Origin: Streptomyces griseicoloratus
GTDB lineage: Bacteria; Actinomycetota; Actinomycetes; Streptomycetales; Streptomycetaceae
Direction: 5' to 3'
Length of the DNA: 41,109 nucleotides
NCBI RefSeq assembly: GCF_014534645.1
Contig: NZ_JACVQF010000236.1
Span: forward strand, 1 to 41,109
Program-made: the position numbers and the translations under genes
In this document: positions 16,048 to 23,419 of the stretch, one piece after another
Position numbering within the stretch: the first letter of the stretch is position 1
How the letters are laid out: each line of letters begins with the position of its first letter
Notes under the pieces: generated by a model
Seen by the model: the letters and a program-made list of their open reading frames with translations, nothing else
Told to the model about the DNA's origin: nothing
Databases searched by the model: none

Positions 16048-17559
16048 ATGACGGCAGGCCAGGAATCCCCGACGGTCGGCACGCCGTACGGCGCGGTGCG
16101 CGGCAGATGGGAGCACGGCGTCGCGGTGTTCCGGGGCATCCCCTACGCGGCACCGCCGTTCGGCCCCCGGCGGTTCCGCCCGCCTGTTCCCCCCACCCCC
16201 TGGGACGGGGTGCGCGACGCGGGCGCCTTCGGCCCGACCGCGCCGAAACCGCCGTACTCCGAGGCCTTCGCGCAGTACCTGTCCGACCCCGTCGTGCCCG
16301 GCGACGACTGCCTCAACCTGAACGTGTGGACCCCGGAGCCCGGACCGGGCGCACGGCTGCCGGTACTGGTGTGGCTGCACGGCGGCGCCCTCACCCGGGG
16401 CTCCTCCGCCGTGCCCGTGTACGACGGACGCACCTTCGCCCGCGACGGCGTCGTCTTCGTCTCCGTCAACTACCGGCTGGGGATCGAGGGCTACGGCCTC
16501 TTCCCGGACGCCCCCGCCAACGCCGGTCTGCGCGACCAGCTCGCCGCCCTCCACTGGGTGCGCGACTCCATCGCGGCCTTCGGCGGCGACCCGGACCGCG
16601 TGACGCTGGCCGGCCAGTCGGCCGGGGCCATCAGCACCGGCGCCCTGATCGCCGCCCCGCAGGCCCAGGGCCTGGTCCGGCGGGCGGTACTGCAGAGCGG
16701 GGCGCCCGAGTCGTCCGACCGGGACAAGGTCCGCCGGATGGTGCGGCGCATGGCGACCCGGCTGAAGGTCCCCGCCACCGCGGAGGCGTTCGCCGGCGTC
16801 GACCGCGACCTGCTGCTGCGCACCCAGGCCGAGGCCGGCAGGCTGAGCAGCCCGGTGCTGGGCGGGCCCGCCTTCGGGATCGTCGTCGACGGCGACGTCG
16901 TACCCCGTGACCCGCTGGAGGCGCTCACCGGGGGCGGCGCCGCCCCCGGTGTCGAACTCCTCATGGGCTGGACCCGCGACGAGTACCGGCTGTGGCTGGT
17001 GCCGGGCGGACTGCTGGAACGCGTCGACCGGCTCGGTCCCGTCGCCCTGGCCGCCGCCAGGGCCCGCTGCCACTGCGGGCACGAGGTGGTGCGCGGCTAC
17101 CGCGAGCTGCACCCCGAGGCCGGCACCGCCGAGACCGTCGGCCAGCTCGTCACCGACCACCTGCTCCGCATCCCGCTGCACCGCCTGGCCGACGCCCGTA
17201 CGGAGCCCTCGTACGTGTACGAGTTCGCCTGGCCGTCGCTGCTGCCCGGCCTCGGCTCGTGCCACGCCCTGGAACTGGGCTTCGTCTTCGACACCGGCGA
17301 CGTGCCGGACGCCCGCAGGCTCGCCGGGGAGGGTGCCCCGCAGGAGCTGGCCGACGCGATGCACACGGCCTGGGTGCGGTTCGCCACCGACGGCGAGCCC
17401 GGCTGGCGGCGCTGGGACGCCTCGCATCCCATGCGCATCTTCGACGCCGGTCCGCCGCTGACGACGTACGGTCTGCGGGACCGCGAGCTGGCCCTGTGGA
17501 CGGCCGACGCCGCCGTCACCGGGCCAGGTGCAGGAAGGCGGTCCAGGCTTCGGGGGTGA
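16048..17559 (+). CDS. Type-B carboxylesterase
   Basis: Alpha/beta-hydrolase of the carboxylesterase/lipase (COesterase) family, 503 residues. It carries GIPYAAPPFGPRRF, the EDCLNLNVWTP-like GDDCLNLNVWTP, the oxyanion loop WLHGGAL, and the nucleophile Ser191 in GQSAG (GESAG in most family members). The acid is probably the Glu of TRDEYRLW, and the His is in GSCHALELGFVF. No signal peptide is present, so it is probably cytoplasmic. It hydrolyses carboxylic esters; the natural substrate is unknown. Its 3' end overlaps the convergent DUF397 gene by 44 bases. It is divergent from the LacI-like regulator, which likely controls it through the palindrome at 15868. Confidence 0.92.
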   Translation: MTAGQESPTVGTPYGAVRGRWEHGVAVFRGIPYAAPPFGPRRFRPPVPPTPWDGVRDAGAFGPTAPKPPYSEAFAQYLSDPVVPGDDCLNLNVWTPEPGPGARLPVLVWLHGGALTRGSSAVPVYDGRTFARDGVVFVSVNYRLGIEGYGLFPDAPANAGLRDQLAALHWVRDSIAAFGGDPDRVTLAGQSAGAISTGALIAAPQAQGLVRRAVLQSGAPESSDRDKVRRMVRRMATRLKVPATAEAFAGVDRDLLLRTQAEAGRLSSPVLGGPAFGIVVDGDVVPRDPLEALTGGGAAPGVELLMGWTRDEYRLWLVPGGLLERVDRLGPVALAAARARCHCGHEVVRGYRELHPEAGTAETVGQLVTDHLLRIPLHRLADARTEPSYVYEFAWPSLLPGLGSCHALELGFVFDTGDVPDARRLAGEGAPQELADAMHTAWVRFATDGEPGWRRWDASHPMRIFDAGPPLTTYGLRDRELALWTADAAVTGPGAGRRSRLRG

Positions 17560-17761
17560 CGGTGAGGTGGGGGGTGGTGGGGGTCTTGGAGTCGCGGATG
17601 TGGATGGTGGCGGGTTGGACGGCGACGGCTACCTCGACGCAGGCGCCGCCCTCGCCACTGCTGTAGCTGGACTTGCGCCAGTCGTAGGCGACTTCAACGC
17701 AGTTGCCGCCCTCGCTGCCGCTGTAGCTCGACTTGAACCACTCAAGTGCGGTGCCGCTCAT
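17516..17761 (-). CDS. DUF397 protein with tandem motif
   Basis: An 81-residue DUF397 protein. The family core (W-x-K-S-S-Y-S...G-G-x-C-V-E-V-A) appears twice in tandem: WFKSSYSGSEGGNCVEVA at residues 8-25 and WRKSSYSSGEGGACVEVA at about 28-45. Only one full C-terminal part (VRDSK-like IHIRDSKTP and EAWTAFL) follows. Most family members have a single copy, so this looks like an internal duplication. The ATG overlaps the stop of the XRE regulator (ATGA). In Streptomyces, DUF397 proteins pair with WhiJ-like XRE proteins and are thought to modulate them. The 3' end overlaps the esterase gene by 44 bases. Confidence 0.9.
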   Translation of the reverse strand: MSGTALEWFKSSYSGSEGGNCVEVAYDWRKSSYSSGEGGACVEVAVAVQPATIHIRDSKTPTTPHLTVTPEAWTAFLHLAR

Positions 17762-18591
17762 TGCTCTCCTAGCAGACGGTCCAGCAGGTCCCTGGTGTCC
17801 TCGGGGGTGAGGGCCTGTGACCGCAGCATCGCACACTTCTGCGTGAGGATCGCCACCTCATCCGGGTCCGCGATCAGTTGGCTGCCGCGATGATTCTCCG
17901 TGTAGGCGAGCCGCTGGTGTTCGGGTGTTTCCAGCAGGACGAACGCACCGTCCAGCGAGGCATGAGTAGCGCGATCCAGCGGCAGCGCCTGAAGCATGAG
18001 GCCCGGGAGTTCAGAGCACGTGCGCAGATGCCGCAACTGCTCGACCCAGACCTGCTTCCCGCCGATGGGAGCCCGCAGTACCGGCTCCCAGATCACGAAG
18101 GACGTGATCGGCGGCTCCTTGCCCTGGAGGATCGCCTGCCGCTCGATGCGAGCCGCGACCAACTGCGCGATCTCGTCCTCGTCATAGACCGGAACACGGC
18201 TGCGGAAGACGGCCTCCGCATACGCGTCCGTCTGCAACAGGCCAGGCAGCACCTGGTTCTCGTACGAGGAGATCACGATGGCCTCGCGCTCCCGGTCCAG
18301 GAACTCCTCCGCCCACAGCGGTACCAGATCCACCTCCGGCATGTGCTTCAGCGCCTCGCTCAACGCCCCCCTCGTGTCGAGGAGTTCGTCGAGCTGCTCG
18401 GCGAGGTCCGGTTTCAGCGGGCGTCGGCCCTGTTCGATCGACGCGATCTGCTGCTCGCCGACGACGAACCGTTCGCCCAGCGACCTCTGTGTGTATCCGG
18501 CGGCCTCCCGGTGGAGGGCGAGCAGCGCGCCCACCATCTTCATCGCCGAGGCGTTCCGTCGTGTCCGTCGTGACCGTGTCGTCGTGCCCAT
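17758..18591 (-). CDS. WhiJ-type XRE regulator with DUF5753 domain
   Basis: A 277-residue DNA-binding protein. The XRE helix-turn-helix lies at about residues 18-70 (GYTQRSLGERFVVGEQQIASIEQGRRPL), followed by the DUF5753 domain from about residue 95 (IVISSYENQVLPGLLQTDAYAEAVFRS ... AARIERQAIL ... LPLDRATHASLDGAFVLLE). It is co-translated with DUF397 and divergent from an anti-sigma-like ATPase, the standard WhiJ/AbaA-like triad seen many times in each Streptomyces genome and implicated in development and antibiotic control. The ATG of MGTTTRS is chosen because GGGGAG lies about 9 bases upstream; an open frame 31 codons longer would run through the GTAC-repeat promoter. Confidence 0.9.
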   Translation of the reverse strand: MGTTTRSRRTRRNASAMKMVGALLALHREAAGYTQRSLGERFVVGEQQIASIEQGRRPLKPDLAEQLDELLDTRGALSEALKHMPEVDLVPLWAEEFLDREREAIVISSYENQVLPGLLQTDAYAEAVFRSRVPVYDEDEIAQLVAARIERQAILQGKEPPITSFVIWEPVLRAPIGGKQVWVEQLRHLRTCSELPGLMLQALPLDRATHASLDGAFVLLETPEHQRLAYTENHRGSQLIADPDEVAILTQKCAMLRSQALTPEDTRDLLDRLLGEQ

Positions 18592-18638
18592 GCGGTCGAA
18601 CTCCCCACCCGCGCGCGTACCTTCACCACCGCGGACCC

Positions 18639-18670
18639 GTACAAACCGGCTGTACGAGCGCACGTACTGT
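18639..18670. promoter_or_regulatory. GTAC-repeat promoter region of the WhiJ-type triad
   Basis: GTAC occurs at 18639, 18652 and 18664 (and at 18617), spaced 12-13 bases apart. GTACG (18652-18656) and CGTAC (18663-18667) form an inverted repeat. TACTGT (18665-18670) is a -10-like hexamer 6 bases before the ATPase ATG at 18677. The sites overlap both divergent promoters and may be the operator of the XRE protein. Confidence 0.5.
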
Positions 18671-18676
18671 CCCATG

Positions 18677-19117
18677 ATGGCCACGCAGCGTGACTCTCGT
18701 CACGTGAACACCGAAACTCAACCCTCGTTCCCGCGGGAGCGGTTCTACCGGCGTGAGCGCCAATCCGTCCCGGCCGCCCGCGCGTTCGCCCGCGACGCGC
18801 TCGCCGACTGGGGCGTGCGGGAACGGGCGTACGACATCCTGCTCTGCGTCAGCGAACTCGTCACCAACGCCCTCGTGCACGGCGTCCCGCCCGGCCGCGG
18901 CTTCCTGTTGCGGCTGCTGCCGTGCGGCGACGGCGTGCGGGTGGAGGTGCACGACAGCGGGGACGGCGTGCCCGCCGTGCCGCAGGGCGAGGAGCGCGAG
19001 CCGGGTGAGGGCGGGCGCGGGCTGCTGCTGGTGTCGGAGCTGGCGGACAAGTGGGGCGTGGGGGAGCGGGACCCGGGGAAGATCGTGTGGTGCGAGTTCA
19101 CGCGGGGGCCGGTCTGA
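18677..19117 (+). CDS. Anti-sigma-like ATP-binding protein (HATPase_c)
   Basis: A 146-residue protein with the GHKL ATPase fold used by serine kinases of the RsbW/SpoIIAB type. The N box is SELVTNALVHG, the G1-like box HDSGDGVP and the G2-like box GGRGLLLV. It has no other domain and no membrane segment. In WhiJ-type triads such a gene accompanies the XRE/DUF397 pair; kinase activity on a partner is assumed from the family. The start is uncertain: tandem ATGs at 18674 and 18677 and a GTG at 18704 are in frame. I prefer 18677, since TACTGT ends 6 bases before it and no SD is present. The 3' end overlaps convergent mmuM by 20 bases. Confidence 0.87.
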   Translation: MATQRDSRHVNTETQPSFPRERFYRRERQSVPAARAFARDALADWGVRERAYDILLCVSELVTNALVHGVPPGRGFLLRLLPCGDGVRVEVHDSGDGVPAVPQGEEREPGEGGRGLLLVSELADKWGVGERDPGKIVWCEFTRGPV

Positions 19118-20057
19118 CGGTCCGTGCGATGCCCGCGATCGCCTCCGGGCCCACCCGGCAGCACCCCCCGATCAGCCGGGCGCCCGCGTCGCGCCAGGCG
19201 CTGACCCGCTCGGTGTCGAAGGTGGAGCGGCCTCTCCAGGCGCGGGCACCGGCGTCCCAGGACTCGCCGCTGTTGGGGTAGACGACGACCGGCTTGCCCG
19301 TCACCCGTGCCGCGAGGCGGACGGCGTGGTCCGCGTCCTCGGGGGCGCAGCAGTTCACGCCGACGGCGGCGATCTCGTCGGCGTCGGCGGCCAGGGCGAA
19401 GGCGTCCTCCAGGGGCTGCCCGGCGCGGGTGCGGTCGCCCGCGACGGTGTACGACAGCCAGGCCGGTACGCCGAGTCCGCGTACCGCCCGCAGCAGGGCC
19501 GTGGCCTCGTCGGTGTCGGGGACCGTCTCCAGGGCGAGGACGTCGGGCCGGGCGGCGGCCAGCACCTCCAGGCGGGGGCGGTGGAAGCGTTCCAGCTCGG
19601 CGACGGTGAGCCCGTACCGGCCGCGGTACTCGGAGCCGTCGGCGAGCATCGCCCCGTAGGGGCCGGCGGACGCCGCCACCCACAGCGGGCGGGTCGTCCG
19701 GGCCCGGCGGGCGGCCTCGCGCGCCAGGCCGACGCTCGACGCCATGAGCCGGGCCGCGTCGGCGTGCCCGATGCCGCGCCGGGCGAAGCCCTCGAAGGTG
19801 GCCTGGTAGCTGGCGGTGATCGCCACGTCCGCCCCGGCCTCGTAGTAGGCGAGGTGCGCCTCGGTGACCGCCTCGGGCCGCTCGGCGAGCAGCCGGGCGG
19901 ACCACAGTTCGTCGCTCAGGTCGTGCCCGGCGGCCTCCAGTTGGTTGGACATGCCGCCGTCCAGCACGAGGGGGCCCGTGGCCAGGGCTTCGGCCAGGGA
20001 GGCCGGGACGTGCGGCGAGTCGGGGGTGTCGTGGGTGTCGGTGGTGCGGCCGGTCAT
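19098..20057 (-). CDS. mmuM: Homocysteine S-methyltransferase
   Basis: A 319-residue cytoplasmic methyltransferase that makes methionine from homocysteine with S-methylmethionine or S-adenosylmethionine as donor. The zinc-binding cysteines are in GVNCC and in GGCCRVGP near the C-terminus. Family segments VLDGGMSNQLEAAGHDLSDELWSARLL, AITASYQATFEGF and VVVYPNSGESWD are all present. There is no cobalamin or folate domain, as expected for MmuM. It carries its own leaderless-type start (TAGCGT 7 bases before the ATG, no SD). It is convergent with, and overlaps, the ATPase gene, and is not linked to the cys operon 15 kb away. Confidence 0.93.
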   Translation of the reverse strand: MTGRTTDTHDTPDSPHVPASLAEALATGPLVLDGGMSNQLEAAGHDLSDELWSARLLAERPEAVTEAHLAYYEAGADVAITASYQATFEGFARRGIGHADAARLMASSVGLAREAARRARTTRPLWVAASAGPYGAMLADGSEYRGRYGLTVAELERFHRPRLEVLAAARPDVLALETVPDTDEATALLRAVRGLGVPAWLSYTVAGDRTRAGQPLEDAFALAADADEIAAVGVNCCAPEDADHAVRLAARVTGKPVVVYPNSGESWDAGARAWRGRSTFDTERVSAWRDAGARLIGGCCRVGPEAIAGIARTVRPAPA

Positions 20058-20119
20058 GGCTTCGACGCTAGTCGAACGGCACGTCCCGTGACGTGGCGCC
20101 GGAGTCCTCGTCGGACCCG

Positions 20120-20148
20120 TTGACCTCGTCCCGTCCCGCCCTTACCTT
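20120..20148 (+). promoter_or_regulatory. SigA/HrdB-like promoter of the GH43 gene
   Basis: TTGACC at 20120-20125 and TACCTT at 20143-20148 are separated by 17 bases, close to the vegetative consensus. The transcription start is expected near 20155, about 70 bases before the GH43 ATG. Confidence 0.65.
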
Positions 20149-20174
20149 GTCGGCGTTCGCAATGTCGCATGCTG

Positions 20175-20188
20175 TTCGAAATATCGAA
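20175..20188. promoter_or_regulatory. AT-rich palindrome TTCGAAATATCGAA before GH43
   Basis: TTCGA and TCGAA flank AATA, giving an inverted repeat in an unusually AT-rich patch about 20 bases downstream of the predicted transcription start and 38 bases before the GH43 ATG. This fits a repressor operator that blocks the hydrolase gene until inducer is present. The cognate repressor is not evident in the window. Confidence 0.65.
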
Positions 20189-20226
20189 TATCTCGCATAT
20201 CCGCCCCCTGTCGAGAGGCAGTCCGC

Positions 20227-21297
20227 ATGAGCCGCGCCGACGACCTGCCCGAAGCCCCCAGCCGCCGCCTGCTGCTGAAGGGCACCGCCGCCGCCGGGGC
20301 CCTCGCCGCCGTACCCGGGGTCGCCTCCGCCGCCCCCGGGAAGGCCGCCCCGTACGTGAACCCGCTCGTCCGCAACCGCGCCGACCCGCACATCCACCGG
20401 CACACCGACGGCTTCTACTACTTCACGGCGACCGCCCCCGAGTACGACCGCATCATCCTGCGCCGCTCCCGCACCCTGAACGGCCTCGCGACCGCCGCCG
20501 AGTCCGTGATCTGGCGCAAGCACGCCGCGGGTGACATGGGGGCGCACATCTGGGCACCGGAACTCCACCGCATCGGCGGCAAGTGGTACATCTACTTCGC
20601 CGCAGCGCCCGCCGAGAGCGTGTGGGACATCCGCATCTGGGTGCTGGAGAACGCGCACCCCAACCCCTTCCGCGGCACCTGGGTGGAGAAGGGGCAGATC
20701 AAGACGGCGTGGGAGACCTTCTCCCTGGACGCCACCACCTTCACCCACCGCGGCACCCGCTACCTGGCCTGGGCCCAGCACGAGCCCGGCATGGACAACA
20801 ACACCGCCCTGTGGCTGTCGGAGATGGCGAACCCGTGGACCCTGACGGGCCCTCAGGTGCGGCTGTCCATGCCCGAGTACGACTGGGAGTGCGTCGGATT
20901 CAAGGTCAACGAGGGGCCGTACGTCATCGCGCGCCACGGGCGGCTGTTCATGACCTACTCCGCCAGCGCCACCGACTGGAACTACTGCATGGGGCTGCTG
21001 ACCGTCGACGCGGACGCCGACCTGATGGACCCCGCGAACTGGTCCAAGTCGCCGACCCCCGTCTTCACCAGTAATGACACCACCCGGCAGTACGGTCCCG
21101 GCCACAACTGCTTCACCGTCGCCGAGGACGGCCGCACCGACGTCCTCGTCTACCACGCCCGCCAGTACAAGGAGATCACGGGCGACCCGCTGAACGACCC
21201 CAACCGCCACACCCGCGTCCAGAAGCTCGGCTGGAAGGCGGACGGCACCCCCGACTTCGGCGTCCCCGTCGCCGACACGGCCGGCGCCGGCGAGTGA
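20227..21297 (+). CDS. Tat-exported GH43 family glycoside hydrolase
   Basis: A 356-residue secreted hydrolase with a five-bladed beta-propeller fold. The N-terminus has a twin-arginine signal (SRRLLLKGTAAAGAL) with cleavage after GVASA, about residue 35. Catalytic residues of family 43 are visible: base Asp53 (NRADPHIHR), pKa-modulating Asp168 (FSLDATTF) and acid Glu229 (KVNEGPYV). The arrangement and the segments HIWAPELHRIGGKWYIYFAAA and YGPGHNCFTV resemble exo-1,5-alpha-L-arabinofuranosidases (GH43 subfamily 26-like); beta-xylosidase activity is the alternative. No carbohydrate-binding module is attached. A near-consensus promoter and a palindromic operator precede it, and a strong terminator follows. 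Confidence 0.9.
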   Translation: MSRADDLPEAPSRRLLLKGTAAAGALAAVPGVASAAPGKAAPYVNPLVRNRADPHIHRHTDGFYYFTATAPEYDRIILRRSRTLNGLATAAESVIWRKHAAGDMGAHIWAPELHRIGGKWYIYFAAAPAESVWDIRIWVLENAHPNPFRGTWVEKGQIKTAWETFSLDATTFTHRGTRYLAWAQHEPGMDNNTALWLSEMANPWTLTGPQVRLSMPEYDWECVGFKVNEGPYVIARHGRLFMTYSASATDWNYCMGLLTVDADADLMDPANWSKSPTPVFTSNDTTRQYGPGHNCFTVAEDGRTDVLVYHARQYKEITGDPLNDPNRHTRVQKLGWKADGTPDFGVPVADTAGAGE

Positions 21298-21305
21298 ACC
21301 GGGGC

Positions 21306-21339
21306 TCCCGGCCGAGGTGCGCCGACACTTCGGCCGGGA
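21306..21339 (+). terminator. Terminator hairpin after GH43
   Basis: TCCCGGCCGA (21306-21315) pairs with TCGGCCGGGA (21330-21339). The stem can extend to 14 bp with one mismatch around a 6-base loop. It starts 8 bases after the GH43 stop and precedes the independent DinB-like gene promoter. Confidence 0.8.
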
Positions 21340-21369
21340 CCGAAACAACGGGCGCCTAACGTTCGGGAC

Positions 21370-21840
21370 ATGAGCGACACGAACACCGCCACCGCCACCA
21401 TCACGCCCGCCGAAGCCGTCACCGGCATGGTCGACCACGTCCTCGCCCTGGCCGCCACCTGGACCGCCTGGGACGGGAAGCCCGCCCACGTCGACGACCG
21501 CCTCTACACCCCGCACAAGGCGATCCGGCGCGTGGCGGACCACATGATCGACCACCTCGCGGAGCTGGAGGCCCGGCTCGCGGGGGAGCCCACCCAGCCC
21601 GACCACTGGCACGCCTCCACGGTCACGACCGACGCCGACCGCGCCCCCTTCACCCGGGAGGACCTCGACGAGGCCCGCAGCCGCCTCACCCGGCTCGCCA
21701 GGATCTGGGCCAACCGGCTCGACGCGCTCACCGACGAGCAACTGGACCACTCGCCCGGCGAGGGCTGGAGCTTCCGCGAGCTCGCCCGGCACGTCGAGGA
21801 GTCCACGTACTACGCCGACGCGGTCGGAGACCTGTCATGA
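21370..21840 (+). CDS. DinB-like four-helix protein
   Basis: A 156-residue protein with the look of the DinB/YfiT metal-binding four-helix superfamily. It has well-spaced histidines in RRVADHMIDHLAELEARL (about residues 56-73) and ARHVEESTYYADA (about 140-152), plus the conserved GEGWSFRELARH segment. Members are metal-dependent transferases or thiol-dependent enzymes of mostly unknown reaction. TAACGT ends 7 bases before the ATG with no SD, so it is probably leaderless. Its stop overlaps the next ATG (ATGA), so it is co-translated with the PEP-mutase-like enzyme, suggesting a shared pathway. Confidence 0.78.
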   Translation: MSDTNTATATITPAEAVTGMVDHVLALAATWTAWDGKPAHVDDRLYTPHKAIRRVADHMIDHLAELEARLAGEPTQPDHWHASTVTTDADRAPFTREDLDEARSRLTRLARIWANRLDALTDEQLDHSPGEGWSFRELARHVEESTYYADAVGDLS

Positions 21841-22598
21841 CCGCCTTCGCCGGCCTCCACCGCGCCGGGGAGCCCCTGCTGCTGCCGTGCGCGTGGGACC
21901 ACGCCTCCGCACGCGCCCTCGCCGCCCAGGGGTTCGGGGCGATCGGCACGACCAGTCTGGGCGTCGCGGCGGCCGCCGGACTGCCCGACGGGGCGTCGGC
22001 GACCCGCGACCTCACCCTCCAGCTGGCCCTCGCCCTCGGCTCCGAGCCGTTCCTGCTCTCCGTCGACGCGGAGGACGGCTTCAGCGACGATCCGGACGAG
22101 GTGGCTCAGTTCGCGCGGCAGCTGGCGGCCGTGGGAGCCGTCGGCATCAACCTGGAGGACCGGCTCGGCCCCGCCGACCGGCACGCCGCGAAAATCGCCG
22201 CGGTCAAGTCCGCGGTCCCCGGCCTCTTCGTCAACGCCCGCACCGACACCTACTGGCTGGGCGACGGCGAGGGCACACCGGACCGCCTGGACGCCTACCG
22301 GCGGGCGGGCGCCGACGGACTGTTCGTCCCCGGCCTCACCGATCCGCGCACGATCGCGGCCGTCGCCGGGCGCTTCGACGTCCCCCTCAACGTCCTCTAC
22401 ACCCCGGACGGCCCCTCCCTGCCGCACCTCGCCGACCTCGGCGTACGCCGGGTCAGTCTCGGCTCGCTGCTGTACCGGCGGGCGCTGGGCGCGGCCCTGG
22501 AGACGGTGGCCGACATCCGGTCCGGCAGGACGCCGCGGGGCGCGGCACCGGCGTACGCCGACGTCCTCGCGCTGAGCGGCGACGGCCCGGCGGGGTGA
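21837..22598 (+). CDS. Isocitrate lyase/PEP mutase superfamily protein
   Basis: A 253-residue TIM-barrel enzyme of the isocitrate lyase/phosphoenolpyruvate mutase superfamily. Signatures are LLLPCAWDHASARALAAQGFGAIGTTSLGVAAAAGLPDG, the metal site LSVDAEDGFSDDP and GINLEDRLG, followed by FVNARTDTYWLG. The KKCGH loop of true isocitrate lyases is absent, so lyase on isocitrate is unlikely; oxaloacetate hydrolase, carboxy-PEP mutase-like or a 2-methylisocitrate lyase-like reaction are possible. It overlaps the DinB-like gene by four bases. The last codons sit inside a terminator hairpin. Confidence 0.87.
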   Translation: MTAFAGLHRAGEPLLLPCAWDHASARALAAQGFGAIGTTSLGVAAAAGLPDGASATRDLTLQLALALGSEPFLLSVDAEDGFSDDPDEVAQFARQLAAVGAVGINLEDRLGPADRHAAKIAAVKSAVPGLFVNARTDTYWLGDGEGTPDRLDAYRRAGADGLFVPGLTDPRTIAAVAGRFDVPLNVLYTPDGPSLPHLADLGVRRVSLGSLLYRRALGAALETVADIRSGRTPRGAAPAYADVLALSGDGPAG

Positions 22599-22615
22599 CC
22601 GGCACCCCGCCGGGC
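22585..22615. terminator. Bidirectional terminator overlapping a stop codon
   Basis: GCCCGGCGGGGTG (22585-22597) pairs perfectly with 22603-22615 around the 5-base loop ACCGG. The stem includes the stop codon of the PEP-mutase-like gene and ends 6 bases before the stop of the convergent TetR gene, serving both directions. Confidence 0.82.
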
Positions 22616-22620
22616 GCGGG

Positions 22621-23205
22621 TCAGCCGTCGTGCGCCTGCTCGCGGGGCCAGTGCTCCAGCGCCGTGTGCAGGGCCTCGACCGCCTTGTCCCAGGACGCCC
22701 GGACGTCCCGGGGCGCGCCGAAGGCGCCGGCGGCCTCCAGGGCGCAGTAGCCGTGGAAGGTGCTGCGCAGCAGGCGCACCGCGTCGGTGAGGTCGGGTTC
22801 GCCGAGGCCGTAGGCGCGGAGCATGCCGTAGGTGATCTCGGCGGTGCGGCGCAGGGCGGGGGAGTGGGCGACCAGGGACTGGTCGACGGGGATCTGGGTG
22901 GCGGCGTACCGGCCCGGATGGCGCAGGGCGTACTGCCGGTAGGCGTCCGCGAAGGCCGCCAGCGCGTCCTTGCCGGCGCGTCCCGCGACCGCCTGCGCGA
23001 TCTCCTCGATCATCTCGGCACCGGCGAGCAGCGCGACGCGGGTCCGCAGTTCCTGGAGGTTCCTGACGTGCGTGTACAGGCTCGCGTCCTTGACGCCGAA
23101 GTGCCGGGCCAGCGCGGACAACGTGACGTTCTCGAAGCCCGCCTCATCGGCGAGGTCGGCGGCGGCCGCGACGACGCGGTCGGCGCTGAGTCCGGCACGG
23201 GGCAT
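22621..23205 (-). CDS. TetR family regulator
   Basis: A 194-residue regulator. The N-terminal HTH is FENVTLSALARHFGVKDASLYTHVRNLQELRTRVA (about residues 24-58). The C-terminal ligand domain has the segments YRQYALRHPGRYAATQIP and LLRSTFHGYCALEAAGAFGAP, typical of the WHG/TetR_C_33 type. GGAGG lies 7 bases before the ATG. The inverted repeat at 23228-23245, just upstream, is probably its operator. The divergent PHP-domain gene starts 215 bases away and could be a target, although it has other signals too. Confidence 0.92.
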   Translation of the reverse strand: MPRAGLSADRVVAAAADLADEAGFENVTLSALARHFGVKDASLYTHVRNLQELRTRVALLAGAEMIEEIAQAVAGRAGKDALAAFADAYRQYALRHPGRYAATQIPVDQSLVAHSPALRRTAEITYGMLRAYGLGEPDLTDAVRLLRSTFHGYCALEAAGAFGAPRDVRASWDKAVEALHTALEHWPREQAHDG

Positions 23206-23227
23206 GACGGGACCTCCGGGAACCTAG

Positions 23228-23245
23228 GGCTTCTAGGGAGAAGCC
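23228..23245. promoter_or_regulatory. TetR operator candidate
   Basis: GGCTTCT and AGAAGCC flank AGGG, a perfect 7-bp inverted repeat with a 4-base spacer, 23 bases upstream of the tetR-like start codon. Size and place fit an autoregulatory TetR site. Confidence 0.75.
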
Positions 23246-23345
23246 TATACGGAGTCCCGTCGGCCGTCCGGGTGTGTGGAAGTGTGTGGTTCCTGTGACT
23301 CGTGGGGCGACCGGTCGTGTCGGGGTCGGTCATGACTCATCCGCT

Positions 23346-23367
23346 GGTCGTTCAACGTTCACCTTCT
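23346..23367 (+). promoter_or_regulatory. Possible PHO box upstream of the PHP gene
   Basis: GGTCGTTCAAC and GTTCACCTTCT are adjacent 11-base units. The second matches the Streptomyces PhoP direct-repeat consensus (G[GT]TCAYYY...) well and the first only partly. It lies 53 bases before the PHP gene start. Phosphate control would suit a phosphoesterase-type product, but one good unit is weak evidence. Confidence 0.35.
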
Positions 23368-23419
23368 GCCCCGATCCTCCTCACAGCCGCGGACGGCGGC
23401 GGTATCCAGGAGGGGCTTC

